The notes under the pieces: generated by a model
The model's database searches: none
What the model saw: the letters and a program-made list of their open reading frames with translations, nothing else
Told to the model about the DNA's origin: nothing
In this document: in pieces, positions 26,601 to 35,839 of the stretch
How positions within the stretch are numbered: position 1 is the stretch's first letter
How the letters are laid out: every line of letters starts with the position of its first letter
Position numbers and translations under genes: made by a program
NCBI RefSeq assembly: GCF_000006565.2
Contig: NC_031477.1
Location: forward strand, 3,070,043-3,134,042
Direction of reading: 5' to 3'
From: Toxoplasma gondii ME49
Taxonomy: Eukaryota; Apicomplexa; Conoidasida; Eucoccidiorida; Sarcocystidae
Length of the DNA stretch: 64,000 bases

Positions 26601-28683
26601 CGCCAGAGGTAACGGCGGTGCACGACGCCAAGGAGAAAGGGGAGAATGTAAGGCAAGACTGGATTCGGAGTTCTACTTTCGTATTGTTCTTTTCGACCCT
26701 CCCGCGACAGGATCACGTGGAGACTCAGGGTGACGTGGAACACACTCGTTCATGATGCGGGTGTCGTCTCGTCCTCTTGCCGCGTTCAAGCCTCTGTTTC
26801 TGTTTCGATGCTTTCGATCGAGAGACAACTCTTTCGTGTCTCACGCATGGAGTTTCCATGGGATTTGTTCGGATGCATCCGCCAGCTTGGTCCTGGTTTC
26901 GCACTCTCTGTTTCCTTCTTAGGTCCCGCTAGGTCTCTGTGAGTTCTGCCTCGACAGTTCTCCTGACCTGGCGTCTTCTGCGGGCATGGATTCGCATTTT
27001 CTTCACACCTGCCCGGTTCTCACATCCTGTCCTCACTGTCACAGCATCGTCGAGGTAGGCCGAACTTTGTTGGCTCTGGATGTGCTTTGCGGGGCCAGAA
27101 GCGTTGCTCGGAAAGAGCTTTGGTGTAAGTCCGAATTTCGAAAGACGTTAACAAATCGCAGTTGATCGAAGAACAAGAACTGACGTGAAAGAGACATCGA
27201 TCAGAGTTAAGCAGCTCTCCGTCGCCGAGCCTCTGTACACAGAGGATCTCCTTGTAAAATGTAGTCGCTGCAGGACATGGTTCAAATCTGGCCTGTGTCA
27301 TGGCAATGTTCTCCGGAAGGGGAGGGAAATCTTTGCACACATCGATAGTGGACGTCGATCTGTCTTTGAATACACACTAAAGGAGCGAAATGGATTTTTC
27401 AAACGCCAGATGCACGCAGTCTCTGACTCGCATGTCTCCTTTGCAGTACAACTGAGCTCGTTTTGCTTCGTTCCCTACCTCGCGCTGACTCTGACTGCGA
27501 CTCTCTCGCCGTGATTCTGATCTCAGTTGTCTCTCGTCTTCCGGCTCCGGAAAGCATTTCTTTTCTGTGTTTTCGCCTTTCCGTTCTAGGTGGCTCACCT
27601 CCCGAGTCACCTCCTGGCTGAGTGCACAGACACAGACGCCTACGTTCGGTGTGAGGTCTGCAAAGTTGTTGTTCTGAAGACTCAGCTACGAGGACATGCT
27701 CAACTAGGATGCAAAGGTAAACTGAACGAAAAGCCTCGGTTCTTCTCGCCCACTTCAGCCGATGTTTTGTAGGTACATATCCCTTATTCTTCTACGATTG
27801 CTGAATAGCGCCTTCTCTTCTTTTCTGGGGTTTCCAAGTATTTGGGTCCGCCCTCCTTAATCTAGGGCTCCGGTCCAAGAGTCGAGCTTTGGGGACCGAG
27901 ACCTAAGTCGTCAACGAATAAAGTTTCGTCTTCTGAATAGGTCTAATGGAAGATCCGAACTTCGCGAGCTTGTGTGATGGTGGGGGGCGCGAATACACAG
28001 TCCTCCAAGCTACATTTTTCTGTCGCACCTGCCGGGAAATGCGAAAGCTAAAGTGAAGCACTGTGGCACTTCTGCGCAACGTATACGTGCTCCTTCCGTC
28101 ATGTGAGTTCTATCTGTTTCTCTTCCTGCTTTATGTTGTCCTAACCTTCACGAAAATGCCATTTTTGACGTGTATCAACTGCCAAAGGCTACCGCAGCTG
28201 AGGGTGGAAGGCTCAAATGCGAGCCTTTCTCATCTCGGATCCGGGCGACAGGAACAGCGAACGCACTTCATGTTCTCAGCTTTCCTTCTTCTGCTTTCTC
28301 CCATCAGTTCTCCAGTTGCTTTTTACTCTGTCGCGATGGGCCTGGAACAGCAGTCTGCCCAGACTAATGTCCGCACAATCTCTTAAGAGGCAGCTCACAG
28401 CGAAACCTGGAAAGGCACTTGTCGCCTTCTTTTCGAGTAGTGGTCTGGCCCTCAAACGGAAGTTCCTTCGCTGTTTACTCACTATATCCTGCGTTGTGTC
28501 TGTGTGTCTTGTCTGCCTTTCTTCCTCGCCTTTCTTGGCCACTGGTCAGCTCCGCCGCATCGCGAACTCCAGCCCTGCTTCTTCTGTAGGGAATTTGTGC
28601 TTCCGACTCCGGCCGGCTGGCGCAGGCATCTTCTTCGGGAATGTTCCGCAAATCCGCGAGGATCTCCGCTTTCGCAGCGGTAG
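14696..28683 (+). CDS. CEP104-like centriolar/ciliary-tip protein
   Basis: Sixteen exons join to about 1240 residues: 14696-14825, 16966-17647, 18060-18168, 18811-19116, 19881-20033, 21259-21554, 22122-22399, 22738-23069, 23566-23725, 24447-24520, 24835-25080, 25753-25983, 26315-26647, 26923-27054, 27590-27716, 28550-28683. In order: a basic start (MVFRKKPRKKREKS), a Gln/Glu coiled coil, the CEP104 jelly-roll (GWRSP, YPQEIGLAL, TRLGYLRFSG, RARELKSVNLP), a second coiled coil (LYLEEKRSLLSRAKKKF), HEAT/TOG-like helices, a poly-Ser linker, and four CxxC...H...C zinc fingers. Human CEP104 has the same order but begins at the jelly-roll. CEP104 tracks plus ends and binds CEP97, CP110 and tubulin at the ciliary tip. 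Uncertain joins: the donor at 22399 (or 22314), and the starts of exons 21259 and 25753. Confidence 0.87.
16966..17647 (+). other. N-terminal coiled-coil extension plus start of jelly-roll (CEP104-like exon 2)
   Basis: This exon has a clean TTTTTTAG acceptor and joins exon 1 in phase (GEAP-E-SPPEPQ). Roughly its first 190 residues are Pro/Ala-rich and then a long Gln/Glu/Lys/Arg helix predicted as coiled coil. The last 36 (from LQFSIAYCSSFELPY) are the first strands of the CEP104 domain. The junction to 18060-18168 restores the conserved GWRSP-x4-PQEI block, which confirms the splice. Confidence 0.75.
21650..21677. repeat. (TA)n microsatellite
   Basis: Short TA run, with a second at about 21763-21782, in the intron after exon 21259-21554 of the CEP104-like gene. 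Another (TA)n lies at 15311-15336 in the large first intron. Confidence 0.8.
26404..26468 (+). repeat. TCN-type trinucleotide tract coding for poly-Ser
   Basis: A near-pure run of TCT/TCC/TCA codons gives about 21 consecutive serines inside exon 26315-26647 of the CEP104-like gene, between the HEAT-like helices and the zinc fingers. It behaves as a hypervariable linker; mixed codons suggest it is older than a fresh microsatellite expansion. Confidence 0.85.
26923..28683 (+). other. C-terminal zinc-finger block of the CEP104-like protein
   Basis: Three exons (26923-27054, 27590-27716, 28550-28683) encode four CxxC...HxxxxC modules. The first pair is CEFC with HFLHTC. CPHC is completed across an intron by HLLAEC, then come CEVC with HAQLGC and CFFC with HLLREC. 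The spacing follows the CEP104 C-terminal zinc-finger array, which binds tubulin/NEK1-type partners in animals. The last exon has no Met and is recognisable only by splice phase and the CFFCREFVLPTPAGWRRHL block. Stop TAG is at 28681-28683. Confidence 0.85.
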
Positions 28684-30428
28684 ATGCGACACCATCACAG
28701 CTGCGAAAAGCTTTTTACCCTTTGTGGGTGCTGTGTTCGTTGTATGTATACACTTGGTGCGTGGAAGACCAAGGGCAACTGAGAACGGTCGTTCTGCACC
28801 GTTCAGGGGAGAAGCGTTGTTTTGCTCAGTGCATGTCTCGAAGAAACGAGGAAAAGAAAGCGTTGTCCACGTTTCTCGTCAGAGCAAAGAAGCGTCGAGG
28901 GGAATTCGCGTTGAAATGGAAACATAGAGAAATTCGGCATTAACAACTGGCACACGAACACCTTTTTTAGCGCAGGTGGGGCTGCGGGGTGTGGCGAGCA
29001 AGAAGAAACGGAGAGACAAAAAAGGAGAGAATGAAAACTAAACGCCTCGACGTAAGATTGCCTATGAGTCAGACAGACTTTATCTGCAGTCGTTTCTCTT
29101 CACTTCTTTAGAACGGGCATTTCGATTACTTTTCGGATCGCTTCCCTGCGTGCGGCTACGAGAGCTCCTTCAGTTCCCTTCCTTCTGAGAACGTTGGGGC
29201 CTCCCTGGAAGCGCGCTTGCTGTCGTTATAGCTCATCGACAGGACAGAGTTTTAGGAAACCAATGCTGAGACGAATTCTGTACTTGAGAAATGCCATATG
29301 CACGTTCTTTGTTCTCGTTCTGAGTTTTTACCAAAACACAGAAAAACGTGTCTCCTGCTCTGTCCTGGAGCGCAGACGACAGTGCGCCTTGTGTCTGTCA
29401 CTTCTCGAGACTTTTCGTCTTCGATTCTGCAAAGATAGGACTTCTCAATTCACAGACAGCGATCAAGGCGAAGGCCTCAGAGATGGAGCCGCCCAGTTGC
29501 GTAGTACTGTTCATTCTCGCATAGAAGAGTAGTCGTTGAAGGGAAGCTCTCGCTGTGAACGCGAGTGACAAGGTGTCCTTGTTTTGGGGCTTTCCCTCGT
29601 CGCGCTCAGAAGCACACTGTTACGTTCGACGATCTTACTTGTTTACAGAGATTAAATTCAAGACAAGAAACACGGTGCGACCCTATCTTGGCGTAGTCGT
29701 GTGGGGGACAGAAACGATAAACGCATCTTCGGATGGGCTTGCAGTGTAGAGTTATAGAGACCAGGAAGTGAGGGCACATACGGGCATTCGAATCAGCGGT
29801 AGACACAGCGAAGTCCTCTGGGAATGCCGATACGTCGAGTGAAGATACAAACGTGAGGTTCACAGCCGATGATTGATCACACCCAGATCTTGAACAGCGA
29901 TGCCGATACGAACAGAAACATAGGCATGTTAGACGGAGATGAAGTCGACACGGAGACTTGAAAGGCGCGTCTGCATTTGCCGACAGCCGAGCATTCAAAT
30001 CGCATTCGTCGTCCTTTTCTTCTCTCTCCCAGCTGTGTTCATACCCCGACCTCATCTCTCCTGCGGTCCTTTCCTAGCATGCTCCCCAGCGGCTCCCCCC
30101 TCCACTATTTTTCGACTTTTGACTCGTTTCTTCTTCAGAGTCGCTCGCGTTCTTTTCTACCTTCCCTCTTCCCCCGAATCGCCTTCTGCCCACTGTATCC
30201 TTCCTCCCGGTTTCCTCTGCCTCTGATCATTCTTTTGTCTGTCTCCTCCGCCTCGCATACGTGCTCTCAAAACTTTCTAGTGGCGTCGAGTCCTCGCACC
30301 AGATAGCCCCGTTCTCCGTCGACTGCCTTCACAAGCCCAATCCGCGTTCTGTCCTGAAAACACAGAAATCAACTCCCGGTGTACCCTCTCTGCTTCCTCT
30401 CGCGGGCGTCTGTTCTCTGCCGGCTCTA
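28684..30428. other. Convergent spacer between CEP104-like and L7/L12 genes
   Basis: About 1.75 kb without a recognisable gene. It contains the 3' untranslated regions of two converging genes. Open frames here are short, lack family resemblance and carry no paired splice signals. Confidence 0.55.
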
Positions 30429-31994
30429 CTATTCAATCGCGATTTCTGCGCCGGCATCTGCGAGCGTTTTCCGGACTTCCTCGGCTTTGCCTTTGTCGAC
30501 TTGTTTGAGGATTGTGTTCGGCAAGGCATCGATCACCGCCTTGGCTTCTTTCAGCCCAAGATCTGTTCGCACTGTTCTGAGCGTCTTGATGACAGCAATG
30601 CGCTTCTCGAGCGGAACAGCTTTGATGACGACATCGAACTGTGTTTTCTCTGGAGCAGGAGCGTCCGCGTTGTCCTTCTCCTCTGCTTCAGCAGCCGCTG
30701 AACTCGCCCCTGGCCCTGCGACAGGCAGCCGCGCAGAAACGCCGAAAGTCGTCTCGATGAGAGAGACAAGTTCAGCTGCTTCGACCAGAGTGAGTTTCTT
30801 TATTTCCTCTAACACAGCTTGCGCGCGCGGCGAAGCAGCCTGAGGTACGGACCCGGGCGGTTCTGCAGCAAGCGCAGAGAGGGAAGGGTGGCGAGGAGAA
30901 GGTGCAAAGAAGGACGACGACGCCGGAGAGGCCAGAGAGACGGCGGAGTAACAAGCGGGAGGCGAAGACGGAGGAAAAGCAAAGGAGAGAAGTTGCTGCA
31001 TCCGCGACGGTGAAGAAGAGACAACGACGGGAAGCGGAGCCCTCGAGAAAAAAACGCTCGACAAACGGCGGCAGTCGGACGAGTCTAACGGACGCGCGTC
31101 TTGTCGCTCTCTCGAGGGCATGAATCCAGCAGCGCAGAGTGTGCGCGGGGGACGAAGAGACACAGAGAGAAGGCGAGAGCCGTTTTCATCCGGAAAAACA
31201 GCGGCGCAAGCAAAAGCTGGAGAACGCCGATACACTGAGGAGACAGACAGCCTTGAGGAAGAAGCGTTGAAGAGAAGAGGCAGTTCCCGGTTCTCTTGAC
31301 GCTCCGTGGCAGCGCGAGCCGAGTTTCGAGTGCCGGAGAGAAAAGAGAAAAGTGGAGAAAAGAAGGACTTGTGTTGAGAGACAGCTGGGGCAAGAGGACG
31401 AAAAGAAGGACTCCAGTGTGAATACGAAACAGGGGAAACCGAAGCATTCGGAGGTGAAAAAAGAGAGACATCCTCCGAGGCGTCGACAAAGAACAGCGGC
31501 GGAACGCTGCTCTGCGACTGTCTCTCGGACGGGGAAGCCACACCTGTGGAAGGGAGAAAGGAGGAAAAAGAAGACAGAAGAGACAAAGTCTGGGGCTGTA
31601 GTCCTGCAGGTGAAATCTGACGAGCGAAACAATGTAAATAAACGGGAAGTGCAGAGGAGGGGTCAACAGCGGTGGGAGGTCCCAGAAACAAAGAAAGAAG
31701 CAGACAGAGCCTGAGACCAGTTAGGAGAGTTCCTTTTCGGCGACGAAACCAGGAGGCCTCTACAGCTGAGGCTCTCTGCACCTCCCCCTTCTTGCCATGG
31801 AAACCACAAGAGATGGGAGCAGTCTTGTGAGGCCGAGCTATCGGCTTCGGCTTCTTGTTGGGTCGCGGACAAGAAGAGAAAACAACAAAGTCCGACCAGA
31901 GAGAGCGGGAGGACAGACGGCTGTCCGTAGTGGGAGCCATCCGAGAAGCGCCAGAAGGCGCGAAGTCTGGAGAGAGAGAGGGCATTCTTGGCAC
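30429..31994 (-). CDS. Organellar (apicoplast or mitochondrial) ribosomal protein L7/L12
   Basis: An intronless minus-strand frame of 521 residues. The last 72 are a textbook L7/L12 C-terminal domain (FDVVIKAVPLEKRIAVIKTL, then GLKEAKAVIDALP and the end AGAEIAIE). Residues about 385-420 are the dimerising N-terminal domain (AVLEEIKKLTLVEAAELVSL), followed by an Ala/Glu hinge. L7/L12 forms the ribosomal stalk that recruits translation GTPases. The first 380 or so residues are a Ser/Pro/Arg-rich extension with one hydrophobic stretch (about 89-106, GLRLCLLLSLFLG). That fits an organelle-targeted nuclear gene; a recessed signal sequence would favour the apicoplast, but mitochondrion is possible. 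The true start may be an internal Met. Confidence 0.88.
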   Translation of the reverse strand: MPRMPSLSPDFAPSGASRMAPTTDSRLSSRSLWSDFVVFSSCPRPNKKPKPIARPHKTAPISCGFHGKKGEVQRASAVEASWFRRRKGTLLTGLRLCLLLSLFLGPPTAVDPSSALPVYLHCFARQISPAGLQPQTLSLLSSFSSFLPSTGVASPSERQSQSSVPPLFFVDASEDVSLFSPPNASVSPVSYSHWSPSFRPLAPAVSQHKSFFSPLFSFLSGTRNSARAATERQENRELPLLFNASSSRLSVSSVYRRSPAFACAAVFPDENGSRLLSVSLRPPRTLCAAGFMPSRERQDARPLDSSDCRRLSSVFFSRAPLPVVVSSSPSRMQQLLSFAFPPSSPPACYSAVSLASPASSSFFAPSPRHPSLSALAAEPPGSVPQAASPRAQAVLEEIKKLTLVEAAELVSLIETTFGVSARLPVAGPGASSAAAEAEEKDNADAPAPEKTQFDVVIKAVPLEKRIAVIKTLRTVRTDLGLKEAKAVIDALPNTILKQVDKGKAEEVRKTLADAGAEIAIE

Positions 31995-33881
31995 TCGGTG
32001 AAACAGACTGTCGGAGAGCCAGTCTCAATAGCGGGAAGGAGACGAGCGAACGCAGGGTTACAGAAGGGCGCCTGCCTCAAGAAAATCGCCTAATGAGTTG
32101 ATGAGAAGGAGCGGAAGAAGGACTGGGGAGTCCGCACCGAGAAAGCTGTCCCGCACCGTGCCCCATCGAACTTTTCCACTTCCAGCAGAGAAATGCATGT
32201 TGCCGCATGCCTCGAGGCAAGAAAGCGGTCACTTCGAATGGAAAACCGGTTCACTGGAAGGAAAAATCAGTTCCACGAGAAGAGAGAGGGCGTTTCCTGA
32301 GGGTATCATCCTCTCCAAACAAAAAGAAAAAGGCGCGACATGTATGAGAGAGTCAAACCCAGCACGAGGAAAGGTCCATTTCCCCAGCGTCAGTGTGTAC
32401 GGGTCTGAGAAATCGGAGTTTCAAGATGCACACCTTAGCAGTGCCTCGTCCTTGTCTCTGTTTTGCCAGGCCAACGGTTTCAGCGCAGAAAATCCGCCCG
32501 TGAGACATGCAGGAGGGAAAACGTGCAAAAAACTCAAAACGATTGCAAGAACCGACACCAACGGAGGAACATTGCGTCTCGGGGCACAAAGCCGCTGCAT
32601 GCAGACTGTTGGCTGAAGACAGCGCATCAAATGGAGTTAGCAAGAACCGACACAGGACGGAGCATGGAAGATTCGAGTGTCTCCAACCCACTGTTTAGTT
32701 CAAATTCAGGGAAAAGGAAACCCGTCAACTCTTGTGTCGACGCCATGCGCTTGCCAAGACAAAAAAATGCCGCCTGCATGCGCCACTGGAATGCCGGCTG
32801 GCGCGTTCAGCTGTCGGCGGGAGAAAACACTTTACGATGTAGTCGAGCACGAACTGGATTTTCAGTATTGTGCCGAAGCAACACACGTAATCGATGAAGG
32901 TGTGCTTTCTTGATTGCGGGATACTTCATTTTTCCCATCTGTGGCAGAAGAAATCAGTGCTTCGTCCAGTAGAGGTATCATCTTGGTCGCACGAATGTGC
33001 CTCATGGTGAGAGGGATTCTTGATCGAAGTCTAAGCCTCTGAACAGTTCTGGGTACGATTGCGTCTTTGGCATGTTTCGTGAGTTGCTTACTGGTTGGGG
33101 CAATAAACCAGATAGTTTGTGTCCAATCTTGTTGGCCCTCTAGACGCGACACACAATATGAAGACAAATCGAGTGCTGCACTCGAGATCCAAGCTAGGAT
33201 GTGGTGCCGTGTAGAAACGGTATCCAGGCCTTGTTGCTCCACGTGTTGCTATATAAAAATATTGGGCGTGTGTCTGTCACCTGGCAGGCGCAAACATGGC
33301 TTCCCTCTGTCAGCTTCCGCCATTGTTGTTGTCAGGTCGTGAATATTTGTGTGAGAGAACTGCTCTCGAGGACAGTGACACGAAGGCAACACGACTAGCG
33401 GTCGTGTTGGTGTTTCTCCGCTGAAGCCGCTGGCTGGCGGAAGAGGTCTGCATAGATATTCGTGAAACAAACGTGGTTTTCGTCTGTTGCTTAACGCTCG
33501 CATTGCATCCACAATAACGCGTGGCTCGGTTGCGAGTCCGCGCAAGCTGCCGCAGGGACCCAGGAACTGCAGCTAAGAGGCGAGTGGCTGCCGAAATTCT
33601 GTGGTCCTCAGTTAACGTTCCACTACACGCGCGAAGACCCCGTAGACAGAAAGATGCGGCAGTCTGGAGAGGCCGCTCGTATGGCACACTGTAGGTTTGA
33701 TCCCATCTCGGCGCATAAGAGTTACTGTCTGCCTCGTGGGCATGAGGAAAAGGAAACTGTATAGAATCTAATTTGTTGCTGTACACCTTCAATCCCGGTG
33801 GACTGTGTAAGACAGCTGAACGCTGGGCACCAGAGAAATGCGAATTTCGAATTCACCCACTTCTGCAAGATCGCTTTTGCG
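31995..33881. other. Spacer upstream of L7/L12 and downstream of the J-domain/MECR gene
   Basis: About 1.9 kb. The part next to 31994 should hold the L7/L12 promoter, and the part next to 33881 the 3' end of the neighbouring minus-strand gene. Open frames on both strands are under 175 codons and resemble nothing I know. Confidence 0.5.
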
Positions 33882-35839
33882 TCACTCGAGCCTCAGAATG
33901 GAAAACACAGCGGCAACGTGTGCCAAGGTTCGGTCGTCTGTCTCGTGTGTGCCGTCCATAATCGTCTCTCTGGTCACGCAGTAGCCACGATCTTCAAACG
34001 CTCGTCGCCATTCTTCCTGGCTCCAGGCTGGGCACTCTTGGTCTTTGGAGCCAAACAAAAAGAAAATCTTCACCTGCGAGGATAAACACAGCGAAGCGGC
34101 GTGGACAATCAGCAGCCAAGTTCACTATGCAAACGCTCCATATTTTATAGGGTTCCTAGGCAATTCGCTCACCTGCTTGGCATGACTATCAGCTCGGCCG
34201 ACAAGGAACTGTAGAACGCGCTCAGCTAAGAGAGGCGCCCCAAGACACACCACCGCCTCAACGGGAAACTGAGGAATGCAACAAACAAGCACATGGCAAA
34301 TTCTTCCTATGTAGAGTTTGCAGGGATGTTGATCCGTTCTGCGTGGCACTCTGGAGAAACACTGCATGCGCGATTTGTTTGACGGTCGAGCCAATGACGA
34401 AAGCAAACACACGCGTGAGCTGACACGACATGGTATCTGGACATCTGAACCCGGTTTGGCTTTTGGTGCTCCTGATTGCTGAGCTACCGTAGCTTTGGAC
34501 GGTAAGGAATAATAGGAAACGAGTGGCAGCGATGTATGGAACCGAAACAATCGGTTTCTGGACTAACGTCGAGTTTTGTCAGGGCAGTTAGCAGGACGAC
34601 CAGTGCGCCTTCGCCACTGCCAACCAGCACAACCGGACGTTTTTTCGAGCTCTTTCCCGCGGTGGGATTCCTCGCATTGTTGGATCCATTCGTATAGTCA
34701 ATTTTCTCCTCGACCAAATCTGCTAGGAGGTCGCAGCTGTAAACAGGAGCGCGCCATTGGACAGACCCTCTAGTATGTTACCAAACACTCTATGTGCACC
34801 ACAGAGGCTGCCTCAGATGGGGATACGTTTCCTAATTTGTGACAGTTCAACTCCATTTGATAAAGAGAGCAGGTCACAGCCTGTGTGGATGCGCCGAAAC
34901 ACTCCAGCAAGGTGTCGCGGTTCGTCTTTTTCTGCTTAATGTTGAGATGCGCTGGTTGTTGCTTTTGACTGAGTCTACCTCCGCAAAGAAACTCTTCCTA
35001 AACAGTGAGACAGGCAATACTCTAAACAGTATATTCTCTCCACCAAAGCATGCGTGTTCTAACCTCGTCTCGAGATCCTTGAGGACTTCAATTTCTTCTG
35101 GAGTTACGTCGACGAGATCCCCGGTTGCACCAGAATGCGTACCACCTACGCGACTTCCAGCTTGGGAACGGTGCCGTTGTCCGAACAGCGGTCTGGTACC
35201 GGGTGATTTTTGGCGAGCTAGCAGATCAGACAACCTCGTAGTTGCCCAGCATGGGAGGTCGTCGCCATCCTACAAACAAACATTCTTATCCGCCACATAC
35301 GCTTTGGGAGTTCCAACCAAAACATAAGGGGCAAACTGCAGTGACTTGCTACGGGAGAAACCGTAGTCACTATATACCATGTGACAGATGTGTCTACAGT
35401 AACGACTGTGTCCACTTTTAACGCGTTTTTGTCTGCTTGAGGATGGTTGTTTTGGTCGCGTGCTGGCCACTTTTTCTTCACGACCCCTTCTCATTTCCTG
35501 CAGTGGGTATGAGCAAGGCTACCGGCTGCGGTGAGAAACAGAACGGCCGAAGCTTACCACTGGGCACGTGAAGGGTCCGGTAGGAAAGACAAAGTGTGAT
35601 CCGCGGAACGATTCCTTAAAGTGCTGTCTGTAGTGTCTCAATAGAATTCGGAGTTCCTCCGGCACTTCGCCGCGATCGTGAGCGAAGACACAGAGCGGCG
35701 CCAGCTCCACTTCTCCCGACCTATTCCCAAAACCTCTCTGTTCCGGTTCCAGCTCAACAAAAGCGAGACCTTCTCCATCTGATGAATAAAGCAACGGTTC
35801 CACAACCAGAGGCAACGCGAATTTAGACATGTTGGTAAT
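33882..35839 (-). other. Acyl-protein-thioesterase-like alpha/beta hydrolase segment
   Basis: Five exons, all phase-consistent: 35839-35558, 35269-35064, 34736-34568, 34268-34173, 34073-33882 (TGA stop). Landmarks of the Abhydrolase_2 family appear in order: FVFPTGPFTCPV, a DLPCW block equivalent to the thioesterase MPSW, the nucleophile-elbow strand PVVLVGSGEGALVVLLTAL, FFLFGSKDQECPAW with the acid, and MDGTHETDD with the histidine. At the elbow the usual G-x-S-x-G reads G-S-G-E-G, so Gly sits where the nucleophilic Ser is expected. An insertion of about 80 residues separates DLPCW from the elbow. If it is a separate gene, translation could start at ATG 35830 (MSKFALPLVV). Confidence 0.72.
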
